Shown here piece by piece: positions 22,607-32,783 of a DNA stretch of 64,000 bases. The notes below the pieces were generated by a model. It was not told the DNA's origin and searched no databases. It saw only the letters and a list, made by a program, of their open reading frames with translations. The stretch is from Fannyhessea vaginae DSM 15829 (GTDB taxonomy: Bacteria > Actinomycetota > Coriobacteriia > Coriobacteriales > Atopobiaceae), in assembly GCF_000159235.2 (NCBI RefSeq), contig NZ_ACGK02000001.1, positions 1-64,000 of the forward strand. The letters run 5' to 3'. Made by a program: the position numbers and the translations under genes. Within the stretch, counting starts at the first letter, position 1, and each line of letters begins with the position of its first letter.

Positions 22607-25600
22607 CTAATCAACACTTTTAAGCGATTCAACCATATCAATACGATTAAGTTTTGGCGTCATAACCAATACAATAAGTCCGGTAAATACCAGCGTCAAG
22701 ACAAAAGCAATCACAAAGCTCTCAAGGTGAATAGTTCTACTGAACATCACATAATCAACCTCGGCAGTTGCCACTACAAAGCGTTCAAGATATACACCTA
22801 CACCCAAACCAAATACATCACCTAATAACGACAACAAAAATACTTCTCTAAAGATATACGCATATATTTCGCGCTTGGTAAAGCCCAAAACTTTAAGGCT
22901 TGCAATTTCGCGCAAGCGTTCCTCGATATTGATGTTGGTAAGGTTATACAAAACGATAAACGCTAACAAAATGGCAGAAATAATCAGAACTGCCACTACG
23001 TAATCAACCACCGAAATCATATTGCGATATAAAGAAATGGTTTCGTCTGAAAACGCAACAAGCGAAACATCGTCACAACTGTGCAACTCACTGGCAATAT
23101 TTTGTTGCTGTTCGCCGGGTTTAAGATCGGGCGCTTGAATAAAGAGCGTTTCATACATAACAGGTGACGACGAAATCTTGGCAAAAATTGTTGGTGCAAT
23201 GTAAACGGTAGTGCCTACGTAATTTTCGCATATTCCCGTAATAGTAAGTTTATGGCCGGCGCCAACTGAATTCCCCACTTTATCGCGGTCGAAAAGTACA
23301 AGCGTATCGCCAACACGCAAGTGATGAAGTGTTGCCAGCTTTTCGCTGATAACAACGCTTGACTCATCAAAGGGAACCTGCTTGCCACTGATTCGGTTTT
23401 TAAGCGTAATTGACTTATTAAAAATATCCAACGACTGCGGAACAACAACATCTACATGCGTTGAAGAAAGTGTATCGTCTTCGCCTTTTGCTGCCATATG
23501 TGCTGTATGCACGCGATCGATATGCTCAATTTCTGGATGTTGGTTAAGTACGTCTTTAACATGCTGCACATCCAGATCGTTGGCATGATCATTTAAACCA
23601 ACCGTCATCTGATAATGCGTAATATCTACGTACTGTTTGTTGATAATATCCCAAATGGCGTCATGTAAACCAAAGCCCACCAGCAATAAAGCGGTACAAC
23701 CTGCAATGCCAATAACGGTCATAAACAAGCGTTTTTTATACAAAAAGAGATTTCTAAGCGTTACTTTCCACGAAAACGAAATGCGGCGCCATAAAGGACG
23801 AATACGCTCAAGAAGAATACGTTTTCCTGCCTTGGGAGCGCGCGGAAGCATAAGCGGAGCAGGCTGTTCGCGCAAACTTGAAAGCACCGAACAAATGGTT
23901 GCAATCAGCGTAATGCCTATACCCAATCCCGCAGAAAAGACTGCTACGTCGGCTTTTATGGGAAGCGGTGGTGGCAACAGTGGAATAGCATATATTACTG
24001 AGTACGCCTTCATAATAATAAGTGGCAAAACTTGGCATAAAACGCCAACGCCTAAAACAGAGCCAATACCAGCAGCCAGTAACGCATACACCAAATATTT
24101 TGTTGCAATTTGTATAGTAGAGTAGCCCAATGCTTTATAGGTGCCAATAAGTATGCGCTCATCCTCCACCATGCGTGTCATAGTGGTAAGCGAAACAAGA
24201 GCTGCTACCAAAAAGAACATAAAAGGAAATACACGAGCCAAAGCGTCCATGCGCTCGGTATCGGCATGGTAAATAGCAGCGCCTTCGTGTTGAGATCTAT
24301 CTAAAATGTATATGTCGGGAAGATCGGTTGTATCAATCGTTTCTTGTGCATCATCGAGCTGCTTTTGAACGGTAGCAAATTTGTCATCGAGTTCTTGCTT
24401 GCGCTGTGCAAGCACACGCGCGCCTTCATCATATTTCTTTTGACCTTCTTGCAGACGAACATACGACGCATCAAGCTTGGCTTGAGCTTGTGCAAGCTCT
24501 TGCTCGGCGTGAGTCAATTTTTTATCTGCCACAGCGCGTTCATCTTGTAGCTTTGCTTTTGCTGCAAGTAATTGCTGTACCCCTGCAAGCCCTTGTTGCA
24601 AACCTTGCAGCTGCTCATCAGGCGATACAGTTTGCTTAGATAACGAAGACGCAGCTTGCGAAAACGGCGCATGAGGCACGTGCAGGCGAGCGACACGATT
24701 TGAACTTGTGTTTTGAGCAGAGCGATCGCTTGCAAAAGGCGGCGTATCTAGTGTTGAAAACTGTTTTTTCGTTGCAGCATCCTCAACCTGCTTAGATCCT
24801 GTAGTTTGCCCTTCTTGCGCGCGGAGCTTAAAGTCTTGTATGCGTTGTTGCAAAACTGTTTGAGCTTGCTCAAGTGAAGAAACATCCATCCCTTGTGCGC
24901 GAAGTGTTGATAACAAAGTTTTTTCTTGCGTGGCAAGACGCGTTTGAGCTTGAGACAACTTGTTTTGTGAGGCAGCTTTTTGTGATTCAAAGGCTTCTCG
25001 CGACGCTTTTAACTTGCTTGTACCTTGTGTGTATTTGCGCCATGATTCCTGCAGCTTGCTATGTTTGCGCGCAAGCTCAGATTCGCCAGCTTCTAACTTT
25101 TCAAATGCTTCGTTTTTTTGCTGCTCAAACTCAGTCTTTTTTTCGTCAAGCTTGCTTTGTGCCAGCTCTTGCACCTCGTGCTGGCGAAACACGCTCATGC
25201 GGTCTTTTTGAGCTTCAAGACGCTCTTTAGTAGCACCTACGATGTTTTTGTATGCATCGCTATTACTTTGAACACTATCAGCACCTTCAACGCTTATATA
25301 CAGCTCGGTATAGGGAAAATCCTGCTGAAATGTAGATGTTGGTACAAAAATATATTGATCAATAGAGCCCGAACCAATAGTTGTAGATCCAAAACTTCGC
25401 GTGTAGGGATATAAAGGAGATGTTATGGTTCCAACCACACGTAAATGTCTGGTAGAAAAAATTTTATCAAGATCTTCGTTTGCCGAGGTAATATCAACAA
25501 TATCGCCTTCACTCAATTGTGCATGAGGAGCATATGCCGCAGCCAAACATTCGTCAGGTGATTGCGGAAGTCTTCCTGTTACCAATTGAAAGCGATTAAG

Positions 25601-26005
25601 AAAATCAAAAGAAGAATCCTTTGCAGCATATGTATGTCCATCAACAAATTGTTGTGCCATCGTAGTGTCAAACGAAGAAACGCGCACCGCTACCTGCGTA
25701 TCATTCATACGTGCAATAGCGTCAACCGTATGATTGGGCATGCAAGCACGCACACCTTCTACATCGTCAAATTGATGAATATCGTCGTTAGAAAAACCAA
25801 GCGTTGAAATGAGGCGTATATCCCAAACGTGGTTATCGTCGTAATAGGTATCCATGGCCTGTCGCATGTCGGGACCTGTCATCATAAGTCCAGCAAAGAA
25901 ACCCGTGCCTAAGGCAACTATCGCAACAATAGCCAAAAAACGACTGAACGTGGTATGTATGGACCGCAAAGTTTGGTGAAGAAGCGGCGCAATTCTTTTG
26001 AGCAC
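22607..26005 (-). CDS. FtsX-like ABC transporter permease with central coiled coil
   Basis: A 1,132-residue permease of the MacB/FtsX type, start GTG with AAGGTG upstream. One membrane span lies near residues 20-45, then a large extracellular part. Residues about 270-570 are highly charged and Gln-rich coiled coil (ELARKHSKLQESWRKY-like). The first three-span FtsX domain is near 605-720, a linked span is near 775, and the second FtsX domain is near 1000-1125. The layout is the fused two-FtsX form common in Gram-positives. It follows its ATPase gene by nine bases. The substrate is unknown; the coiled coil suggests cell-envelope or lipid work rather than simple drug export. Confidence 0.85.
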   Translation of the reverse strand: MLKRIAPLLHQTLRSIHTTFSRFLAIVAIVALGTGFFAGLMMTGPDMRQAMDTYYDDNHVWDIRLISTLGFSNDDIHQFDDVEGVRACMPNHTVDAIARMNDTQVAVRVSSFDTTMAQQFVDGHTYAAKDSSFDFLNRFQLVTGRLPQSPDECLAAAYAPHAQLSEGDIVDITSANEDLDKIFSTRHLRVVGTITSPLYPYTRSFGSTTIGSGSIDQYIFVPTSTFQQDFPYTELYISVEGADSVQSNSDAYKNIVGATKERLEAQKDRMSVFRQHEVQELAQSKLDEKKTEFEQQKNEAFEKLEAGESELARKHSKLQESWRKYTQGTSKLKASREAFESQKAASQNKLSQAQTRLATQEKTLLSTLRAQGMDVSSLEQAQTVLQQRIQDFKLRAQEGQTTGSKQVEDAATKKQFSTLDTPPFASDRSAQNTSSNRVARLHVPHAPFSQAASSLSKQTVSPDEQLQGLQQGLAGVQQLLAAKAKLQDERAVADKKLTHAEQELAQAQAKLDASYVRLQEGQKKYDEGARVLAQRKQELDDKFATVQKQLDDAQETIDTTDLPDIYILDRSQHEGAAIYHADTERMDALARVFPFMFFLVAALVSLTTMTRMVEDERILIGTYKALGYSTIQIATKYLVYALLAAGIGSVLGVGVLCQVLPLIIMKAYSVIYAIPLLPPPLPIKADVAVFSAGLGIGITLIATICSVLSSLREQPAPLMLPRAPKAGKRILLERIRPLWRRISFSWKVTLRNLFLYKKRLFMTVIGIAGCTALLLVGFGLHDAIWDIINKQYVDITHYQMTVGLNDHANDLDVQHVKDVLNQHPEIEHIDRVHTAHMAAKGEDDTLSSTHVDVVVPQSLDIFNKSITLKNRISGKQVPFDESSVVISEKLATLHHLRVGDTLVLFDRDKVGNSVGAGHKLTITGICENYVGTTVYIAPTIFAKISSSPVMYETLFIQAPDLKPGEQQQNIASELHSCDDVSLVAFSDETISLYRNMISVVDYVVAVLIISAILLAFIVLYNLTNINIEERLREIASLKVLGFTKREIYAYIFREVFLLSLLGDVFGLGVGVYLERFVVATAEVDYVMFSRTIHLESFVIAFVLTLVFTGLIVLVMTPKLNRIDMVESLKSVD

Positions 26006-26014
26006 TTCATCACC

Positions 26015-26716
26015 TTACCATTCAACATCGAGAGCATCACGAGGGTGATCGTGTATTTCTATAGACTGCGCACTCCCCTCGTGAACATGAATAACGCGAT
26101 GCGCGATTTCGGTAAACGCGCTGTTATGCGTAACAATGGCAACCGTTTTTCCTGTATTAATACAGGTGTCTTGTAACAATTTAAGAATCTGTTTGCCCGT
26201 TACATAATCAAGGGCACCCGTAGGTTCATCACATAAGAGCAGCTGAGGATTCTTGGCAAGCGCGCGGGCAATAGCCACACGCTGCTGCTCACCACCAGAA
26301 AGTTGCGCCGGAAAATTGTGCATACGTTTTTCGAGGCCAACTTGTTTGAGCACATCTGCAGCTGGTAAAGGATGTTTACAAATTTGACTGGCAAGCTCTA
26401 CGTTTTCGAGTGCTGTGAGGTTTTGAACTAAATTGTAGAACTGAAACACAAAACCAATAGCATGTCTTCTATACAGAGTAAGCTCGCGCGCATTGAGTCC
26501 ACTAATTTGTTTACCCGCAAGTAAAATGCTTCCCTCGGTTGGAGAATCCATGCCACCGAGCATATTCAAAACGGTTGTTTTACCTGCACCAGAAGCACCA
26601 ACGATGACCACAAGCTCGCCTTGTTCCATAGTAAAGTTCATATGATGAACTGCATGAACTTCGCAATCGCCCATATGATAGGTTTTAGAAACATCTTTGA
26701 ACTCAACAAATGCCAC
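26015..26716 (-). CDS. ABC transporter ATP-binding protein, MacB/LolD type
   Basis: A 233-residue ATPase. The GTG at 26716 is chosen because AAGGAG lies eight bases upstream; an earlier in-frame GTG overlaps that site. Walker A is GASGAGKTT, the signature is [15 protein letters not shown], Walker B is [12 protein letters not shown], and the switch is VTHN. It pairs with the adjacent FtsX-like permease. The MacB/LolD/FtsE group powers extraction or release of envelope substrates rather than import. Confidence 0.9.
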   Translation of the reverse strand: MAFVEFKDVSKTYHMGDCEVHAVHHMNFTMEQGELVVIVGASGAGKTTVLNMLGGMDSPTEGSILLAGKQISGLNARELTLYRRHAIGFVFQFYNLVQNLTALENVELASQICKHPLPAADVLKQVGLEKRMHNFPAQLSGGEQQRVAIARALAKNPQLLLCDEPTGALDYVTGKQILKLLQDTCINTGKTVAIVTHNSAFTEIAHRVIHVHEGSAQSIEIHDHPRDALDVEW

Positions 26717-26801
26717 CGCGCACACTCCTTATGTGCTCAGCGTACACGCTTTGCTGCTTTATACAGCAAGCATACACACGCTCCCACCGAAGATAAACCT
26801 G

Positions 26802-27377
26802 TTAGTGCATATACACAATACCTTGCTTAACTTTTTCCATGGTATCGTGATCAGCTAATTCTTCAATAAGCGCCAAGCCTAAATCAATGCACGTACCAAG
26901 CCCTTTACTGGTAAAAATGTTACCCGTTTTAACATAGCTATCTTGCACAACAACAGAGCCAAACTCGCGCAAAACATCCTGAAAACCAGGATTAGACGTT
27001 GCACGCTTATTCTCAAGCAATCCCAAGCGTGCAAATACCGAAGGAGCAGCGCAAACTGCTGCCAAAAGCTTGCCCTGCTTGTGATGATTTACCACTGCGT
27101 CACAGAGCTTTTTGTTTTCTTGCAGATTTGTGGTTCCTGGAAGGCCTCCGGGCAAGAAAAGTAAATCGTAATTATCAAACGAAAAATCTGGATCATCTAA
27201 GGCGTAATCGCAGGTAAGCTCTACGTTATGAGAAGATACAACGCTGCGCGTAGGTGCAACGGCAATTTTGTCGCACGCAATAGAGGCTCTAAATAACAAA
27301 TCATAGATAACAAGTGCTTCGCATTCCTCGACACCTGGCGCCAAAAAGAGAGCTACACGCGGTTGAGTTTTTGACAT
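26802..27377 (-). CDS. DJ-1/PfpI family protein
   Basis: A 191-residue protein beginning at the ATG at 27377 with GGGAGG upstream. It has the DJ-1/PfpI fold landmarks: GVEECE with the conserved glutamate, LLFLPGGLPGT, and the nucleophile elbow AAVCAAP with the reactive cysteine. Members act as glyoxalases, deglycases or chaperones in carbonyl and oxidative stress; the specific role here is not evident. It appears to be a single-gene unit. Confidence 0.85.
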   Translation of the reverse strand: MSKTQPRVALFLAPGVEECEALVIYDLLFRASIACDKIAVAPTRSVVSSHNVELTCDYALDDPDFSFDNYDLLFLPGGLPGTTNLQENKKLCDAVVNHHKQGKLLAAVCAAPSVFARLGLLENKRATSNPGFQDVLREFGSVVVQDSYVKTGNIFTSKGLGTCIDLGLALIEELADHDTMEKVKQGIVYMH

Positions 27378-27493
27378 ATTGTCCTCCCATACTCTTAGTA
27401 TAAAGGTGCGCATAAACAGACACGCACATCTATTACACGCTCACTTGTCACAAACAAATATACTCGTAACAAGTTTTATTTACCTCTATGGTA

Positions 27494-28951
27494 TTACTCC
27501 AAATGAAGTTCGCGTCTAAACACAATTAGAATCCATATTGAAATCAAGGCTGCAATACCTGCCGAAACAGGAGCGTTAAGCCACAGCCCCAATAGGCCAA
27601 GCGGCTTAAGCGCAAACAGCACCACAAGCGGCAACAACGTGACCATACAAAATGACAACAGTGACGCAAGTTTGGTTTTTTCGACCGCGGTAAGCAAGCT
27701 TCCACAGGCAAGCGGAAACCAGCGAAACACATATGAAAGCGCATAGAATCTAAATGCATCGCGTGACATAACCAGTATGTCTTGTGAAACATCAACCATA
27801 AATAAACGCGCGCATTCATCGGGAAACACTGCCATAATAGCGGCGAGCAGCAGCGCAATAGCACAGACCGTTGAAAATACGTACTTTTCGATCTGTTTAA
27901 TACGATCGTAGCGGCGCGCGCCCCAGTTGTAGCCTACGGCAGGTTGCAAAGCGTCGCAGATTCCATAAATCAAAGGATAAATAAAACTTCCTGCAAAGAT
28001 CAAAAAACCGTAGACCGATACAGCGGCAGTTCCTCCTGCTATCATCAACTCTACATTCAAGAAAATAACGGTCACACGCCCTGCTACGTCGTTTAAGAAC
28101 GCAGGTGTTCCACTTTGAACAATTTCTTTAAGCAGTGCATACGAGAATTGTGGCTTAACAAATTGAAGTAACATTTTTTTGGCCATAAAAGGAATGAGCG
28201 CACACAAAGAGCCCACGCTTATTGCAATTGAAAATGCAAGTGCTGCACCAAGGGTACCTAAATGCCAAAAATAAAGCATAGAAAATTCTAAAACGCAGCC
28301 AAAAAGTGAGGTAAACGCGTTAAGTGCAAAACTGCTTTTAACCTTGCCACATATACGTAGATAATTATCAACCGCAAACAAAATGGTGCCTAAGGGCGCA
28401 AACAGAGCAAACATCCGCAAATAATCGGCTGCCATATCACGCAGCGTTCCATATGCACCCATCAGTTCCATAAGCGCTGGCGCTAAAAACCAAAAGAGCG
28501 TACCAATGAGCGCACCGCCAGCTAAAATCATCAAAATACCGCAAGTAAAAATATTATTTGCGCGGCGTGTGTTTCCTTCACCTAAGCTAATTGAAATAGG
28601 AACAGACGAACCAACTCCCACCATATCGCCAAATGCAAATAGCATAATAACAAATGGCATGGCTAAATTGATTGCCGCAAACGCCTCTTCACCTAGAATC
28701 TGTCCTACAAAAATACCGTCAGCAATTTCGTAAATTGCCGAAGAAAGCATGCTCAAAGCTCCAGGAATTGCCGCAATGCAAAAGAGTTTCCACGGATGAT
28801 AGGTAATAAAAAGCTCGTGCGACTTTTGAAAATTTTTGGAATTATACTCGTCTAACTCATTTTGCGCAAGTACGCTTTCCGTGAATGGCTTATCATCTAT
28901 ATTTTTTTCATGTGGATGTTTTGTATATAAGTCTTCACTCTTACCCTGCAT
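27494..28951 (-). CDS. MATE family efflux transporter
   Basis: A 485-residue membrane protein with about 12 spans in two halves. The ATG at 28951 follows AAAGGA; a GTG seven codons upstream overlaps that site. The first span region (FCIAAIPGALSMLSSAIYEI then DGIFVGQILG) and the mid-protein QPAVGYNWGARRYDRI are typical of MATE transporters of the MepA/NorM kind, which exchange drugs or metabolites for Na+ or H+. The N-terminal 50 residues are a hydrophilic extension. The substrate is unknown. Confidence 0.88.
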   Translation of the reverse strand: MQGKSEDLYTKHPHEKNIDDKPFTESVLAQNELDEYNSKNFQKSHELFITYHPWKLFCIAAIPGALSMLSSAIYEIADGIFVGQILGEEAFAAINLAMPFVIMLFAFGDMVGVGSSVPISISLGEGNTRRANNIFTCGILMILAGGALIGTLFWFLAPALMELMGAYGTLRDMAADYLRMFALFAPLGTILFAVDNYLRICGKVKSSFALNAFTSLFGCVLEFSMLYFWHLGTLGAALAFSIAISVGSLCALIPFMAKKMLLQFVKPQFSYALLKEIVQSGTPAFLNDVAGRVTVIFLNVELMIAGGTAAVSVYGFLIFAGSFIYPLIYGICDALQPAVGYNWGARRYDRIKQIEKYVFSTVCAIALLLAAIMAVFPDECARLFMVDVSQDILVMSRDAFRFYALSYVFRWFPLACGSLLTAVEKTKLASLLSFCMVTLLPLVVLFALKPLGLLGLWLNAPVSAGIAALISIWILIVFRRELHLE

Positions 28952-29270
28952 TGTTTTAAAATCCTTTCGCACCTAGCATACGCGTTGTGCGGAACATGTG
29001 TTGTATATCTTATCTTAGTAATACGTTTACCTGTAATAAGTCTATCATGACTTGATAATTATTTGACAGACAAAAAATATTTGAACTTTTCTCATAAAAA
29101 TTTTGTGTTTTTGTATACAATATATATTTAATCTGTCGGATTATGTTACTCACGATTTTACCATCAGAAAACTCATTTTCTAAAACCACTCGGCTATTGT
29201 GTGTAATATTGCAGTCGATTTTTGGTAAATTAAGTAGAGTTAAGTAACATACGAGCAAGGAGCGTGTCCA
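28952..29270. other. Divergent promoter region between MATE gene and pfl locus
   Basis: 319 AT-rich bases without a gene. TTGTATACAATATATATTT near 29110 could hold a -10 element. No clear FNR-type TTGAT-N4-ATCAA site was found, although anaerobic control of pfl would be expected. Confidence 0.4.
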
Positions 29271-31427
29271 ATGAAAGAGGCATGGCGTGGATTTACTGGT
29301 GGAGAGTGGACACATCTTATTGATGTTCGCGACTTCATCCAAAAAAACTACACTCCCTATGAAGGAGATGAATCGTTTTTAGCTGGTCCTACCGAAGCTA
29401 CCACTAAGCTTTGGGCAGAAGTAATGGATTTATTCAAGCAAGAACGTGAACATGGTGGCGTTCTTGATATGGATACCAAGATTGTTTCTACTATTACCAG
29501 CCACCCAGCAGGATACATTGACAAACCATACGAGAAAATCGTTGGATTGCAAACAGACAAGCCATTAAAACGTGCCTTAATGCCTAATGGTGGTATTCGT
29601 ATGGCAGTGTCTGCCTGCAAAAGCTATGGTTACGAAGTAGATCCTGATCTAGTTAAGTTCTACACTGACCGTCGTAAGACTCACAATGCGGGCGTTTTTG
29701 ACGTATACACACCTGAGATGCGCGCTTGCCGTCACTCTCACATTATTACTGGTTTGCCCGATGCATACGGCCGCGGTCGTATCATTGGTGATTACCGTCG
29801 TCTTGCACTCTATGGTCTTGATCGCCTGATCGAAGAAAAAGAAGAAGAGAAGGCAAACACTCACACCACGATGGACGAGGAAACCATTCGTCACCGTGAG
29901 GAGCTTTCCGAGCAAATTCGCGCCCTTAAAGAAGTTAACGTTATGGCGGGCGAGTATGGCTTTGACGTCTCAAAACCTGCTCAGAACTTCAAAGAAGCTG
30001 TTCAGTGGCTGTACTTTGCATACCTTGCATCGGTTAAGGAGCAAAATGGTGCTGCGATGTCGTTTGGCCGTACGTCAACGTTCCTCGATATTTATGCCCA
30101 ACGCGACCTGCAAGAAGGTACCATTACCGAAAGCGAAGTTCAGGAAATTATCGACCACCTTGTTATGAAGCTTCGTATGGTTAAGTTTGCACGTACTCCC
30201 GAGTATAATGCACTCTTCTCAGGTGACCCACAATGGGTAACCGAGTCCATCGGTGGTATTGGTATAGACGGTCGTCCTATGGTTACCAAGAACTCCTTCC
30301 GTTTCTTGCACACACTTGAAAACATGGGAACAAGCCCCGAGCCAAACTTAACTGTTCTTTGGTCAACACGTCTTCCTGAGCCGTTCAAACGTTATTGCGC
30401 AAAGATTTCTATCACCACTTCGTCAATTCAATACGAAAACGATGACCTTATGCGTGTTTACCACGGCGATGATTATGCAATTGCTTGCTGCGTAAGCTCC
30501 ATGGTCGTAGGTAAGGAAATGCAGTTCTTTGGTGCTCGTGCAAACCTTGCAAAGTGCTTGCTTTACGCCATCAATGGTGGTCGTGACGAAATTACTGGTG
30601 AGCAGATAGGACCTCGTTTCCGTCCTGTAGAAGGCGATTATCTGGACTACGATGACGTCATTCAAAAATACCGTGACATGGTTTACTGGTTGGTAAGCGT
30701 ATACGTTAATGCTCTTAACGTTATTCACTACATGCACGATAAATATGCCTATGAGCGCATTCAAATGGCATTCCATGATGAACATATTCACCGTTGGTTT
30801 GCAACTGGTATTGCTGGTCTTTCGGTTGTTGCCGACTCACTTTCTGCAATCAAATATGCAAAAGTTAAAGTTATCCGCGATGAAACTGGCTTGGTTACCG
30901 ACTTCAAGATCGAGGGCGACTATCCTAAGTATGGTAACGACGATGACCGTGTAGACAGCATTGCTCGCGATGTAGTTGAATACTTTATGAAACAAATACG
31001 TAAATTCAACTGCTACAGAAATGCAGTTTCTACAACTTCTGTATTAACTATTACATCTAATGTTGTATACGGTGAAAAAACGGGTAATACTCCTGATGGT
31101 CGTCGCGCAGGAACTCCATTTGCACCAGGAGCCAACCCCATGCACCAGCGTGATACACACGGTGCGGTTGCATCTCTTGCATCTGTTTCTAAACTTCCCT
31201 TCCGTGATGCAGAGGATGGTATATCAAATACCTTCTCTATTGTTCCAGCTGCTTTGGGTAAGAGCGGTAACGTCATGTTTGGTGAGTGCGACATGTGTGA
31301 GATGAAAGAGTTAGACGATGTTTCAAAGATCGACTTTAAAACGGTTGACTTTACCATCGAAAACAAACCTGATTGCGCATGTGCTGCAGACGCAAGTGCA
31401 AAAGAAGGATGCGAAGACAACAAATAA
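29271..31427 (+). CDS. pflB: Pyruvate formate-lyase catalytic subunit lacking its glycyl-radical domain
   Basis: A 718-residue protein closely resembling formate C-acetyltransferase, which converts pyruvate and CoA to acetyl-CoA and formate. The active-site pair is Cys406-Cys407 in AIACCVSSM, followed by [11 protein letters not shown]. Similarity runs to [15 protein letters not shown], where the E. coli enzyme continues into the glycyl-radical domain. Here the protein instead has a unique 50-residue acidic tail with five cysteines (residues 669-718) and stops. The missing domain is the next gene, 42 bases on and in the same frame. AAGGAG precedes the ATG. The protein alone should be inactive and is inferred to work with that small subunit and the activase downstream. 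Confidence 0.9.
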   Translation: MKEAWRGFTGGEWTHLIDVRDFIQKNYTPYEGDESFLAGPTEATTKLWAEVMDLFKQEREHGGVLDMDTKIVSTITSHPAGYIDKPYEKIVGLQTDKPLKRALMPNGGIRMAVSACKSYGYEVDPDLVKFYTDRRKTHNAGVFDVYTPEMRACRHSHIITGLPDAYGRGRIIGDYRRLALYGLDRLIEEKEEEKANTHTTMDEETIRHREELSEQIRALKEVNVMAGEYGFDVSKPAQNFKEAVQWLYFAYLASVKEQNGAAMSFGRTSTFLDIYAQRDLQEGTITESEVQEIIDHLVMKLRMVKFARTPEYNALFSGDPQWVTESIGGIGIDGRPMVTKNSFRFLHTLENMGTSPEPNLTVLWSTRLPEPFKRYCAKISITTSSIQYENDDLMRVYHGDDYAIACCVSSMVVGKEMQFFGARANLAKCLLYAINGGRDEITGEQIGPRFRPVEGDYLDYDDVIQKYRDMVYWLVSVYVNALNVIHYMHDKYAYERIQMAFHDEHIHRWFATGIAGLSVVADSLSAIKYAKVKVIRDETGLVTDFKIEGDYPKYGNDDDRVDSIARDVVEYFMKQIRKFNCYRNAVSTTSVLTITSNVVYGEKTGNTPDGRRAGTPFAPGANPMHQRDTHGAVASLASVSKLPFRDAEDGISNTFSIVPAALGKSGNVMFGECDMCEMKELDDVSKIDFKTVDFTIENKPDCACAADASAKEGCEDNK

Positions 31428-31469
31428 AGGGCGCACCGTGTAATCGGTGTACAAGAAAGGAGCGTTGCT

Positions 31470-31712
31470 ATGGCAGCATCTACAGAGCAAGTCGACAACC
31501 TCGTCAGCATGATTGACGGATATGCCGAAAAAGGTGGTCACCACCTGAACATTAACGTATTCAACAGAGACACTTTGCTTGATGCACAGGCTCATCCTGA
31601 GAAATATCCTCAGCTTACCATTCGTGTTTCTGGTTATGCCGTTAAGTTCACCACACTTACTAAACAGCAACAGGACGACGTTATTTCTCGTACGTTCCAC
31701 GATGCTCTTTAA
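31470..31712 (+). CDS. grcA: Stand-alone glycyl-radical subunit of pyruvate formate-lyase (GrcA-like)
   Basis: An 80-residue protein equal to the C-terminal domain of a normal PFL. It contains [24 protein letters not shown] and the radical loop RVSGYAVKF, with the radical glycine at Gly55. It has its own AAAGGAG and ATG. E. coli GrcA is a known free copy of this domain that repairs oxygen-cleaved PFL. Here it replaces the absent domain of the upstream gene, so it is probably an obligate subunit. It lies between pflB and the activase gene, all within 70 bases of each other. Confidence 0.93.
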   Translation: MAASTEQVDNLVSMIDGYAEKGGHHLNINVFNRDTLLDAQAHPEKYPQLTIRVSGYAVKFTTLTKQQQDDVISRTFHDAL

Positions 31713-31736
31713 TAAGTCTAAACAAGAGATGTTTTT

Positions 31737-32621
31737 GTGGTAGCTCAAACCAACATAAACAAGACAGTGAACCCGCTCGAGGTAGTTGGGCGGGTTCACT
31801 CTCTAGAGACCATGGGTACCGTAGATGGCCCTGGTACTCGTATGGTTGTTTTTTGTCAAGGATGCCCATTTAGGTGCAAATATTGCCACAACCCCGAAAC
31901 GTGGGCGTTTGACACAGGACAACGCATGAGTGTTGCTGAGTTAATGAAGGTTTATGACCGCAACCGTCCTTTTTATCGTCGTGGCGGTATTACGGCAAGT
32001 GGCGGCGAGCCTTTGGCTCAACCAAATTTTATTGCAGCACTTTTCAAAGCAGCGCACGAAGATCCTAAAGGTCGTATACATACCTGCCTGGATAGCTCGG
32101 GCGCTACCTTTAATCCACGTCATCCCGAATATGTGTCGGATTTGCTTGACCACACCGATATGGTTTTACTAGACATCAAGCACTCAGATCCTAAAGGCCA
32201 TATGGAGCTGGTAAAGGGAACGTATTTGCGTCCGCGCGCGTTTGGTGATGAACTGTGCCGCAGACATATTCCTGTATTGATTCGTCACGTTGTAGTACCA
32301 GGTATTACCGATCAAGTGGACGAGCTTAAAGGCGTGGGCTACATTATCGCCGATTGGGATAATGTAGTTGGACTTGATTTATTGCCGTATCACAAGATGG
32401 GCGTACCAAAATACAAAGACCTCAATATTCCCTATCCACTTGAAGGCGTGCCCTCAATGGACGCTGCAAAAATACCGGAACTTAGAGATATTGTTATGAA
32501 AGCGCGTGCTGAGCGACTTATGGCGCGTAAAATGGCGCTTAGAGCAGCCCAGGCAGCGCAAGCACAAGCGCGCATGCAGACGCAGCAAACGGCTTGTGTT
32601 GCAACAGGTGTTGCACAATAG
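31737..32621 (+). CDS. pflA: Pyruvate formate-lyase activating enzyme (radical SAM)
   Basis: A 294-residue radical-SAM enzyme that puts the radical on the glycine of PFL. The iron-sulfur cluster motif is C43-x3-C47-x2-C50 in QGCPFRCKYC. Further features are TASGGEPL and TCLDSSG. The probable start is GTG at 31737, 24 bases after the small subunit. The final 30 residues are an Ala/Gln-rich extension not needed for the fold. It is the last gene of the pfl locus, before a terminator. Confidence 0.92.
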   Translation: MVAQTNINKTVNPLEVVGRVHSLETMGTVDGPGTRMVVFCQGCPFRCKYCHNPETWAFDTGQRMSVAELMKVYDRNRPFYRRGGITASGGEPLAQPNFIAALFKAAHEDPKGRIHTCLDSSGATFNPRHPEYVSDLLDHTDMVLLDIKHSDPKGHMELVKGTYLRPRAFGDELCRRHIPVLIRHVVVPGITDQVDELKGVGYIIADWDNVVGLDLLPYHKMGVPKYKDLNIPYPLEGVPSMDAAKIPELRDIVMKARAERLMARKMALRAAQAAQAQARMQTQQTACVATGVAQ

Positions 32622-32669
32622 AAATACCTAGAACACGTTACTTATAGATTTAGTGATACAACCATGAAA

Positions 32670-32706
32670 AAAGCGTTTACCTTTGTTGTGAGGTAAACGC
32701 TTTAAT
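32670..32706. terminator. Bidirectional terminator between pflA and the DAHP synthase gene
   Basis: AAAGCGTTTACCT pairs perfectly with AGGTAAACGCTTT around an 8-base loop, with A-rich bases before and T-rich bases after. It can serve both converging genes. Confidence 0.85.
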
Positions 32707-32783
32707 TTGTACTTGTAACTTGTCTTTTAACTCACGCTTGCGATACGTGCTTTACATGCAGGTATATCTACACCTAAGATGGC

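Noticed and set aside
23637..24125. 162-residue plus-strand ORF inside the FtsX-like gene
   Set aside because: It is antisense to a well-supported permease with membrane spans and FtsX domains.
29010..29342. 110-residue minus-strand ORF overlapping the start of pflB
   Set aside because: It overlaps the pflB start and promoter, has no ribosome site, and its product shows no motif.
31428..31469. PFL split as a sequencing frameshift
   Set aside because: The two genes are already in the same frame, so an indel cannot explain the split. The first protein has a distinct tail and the second has its own AAAGGAG and ATG.
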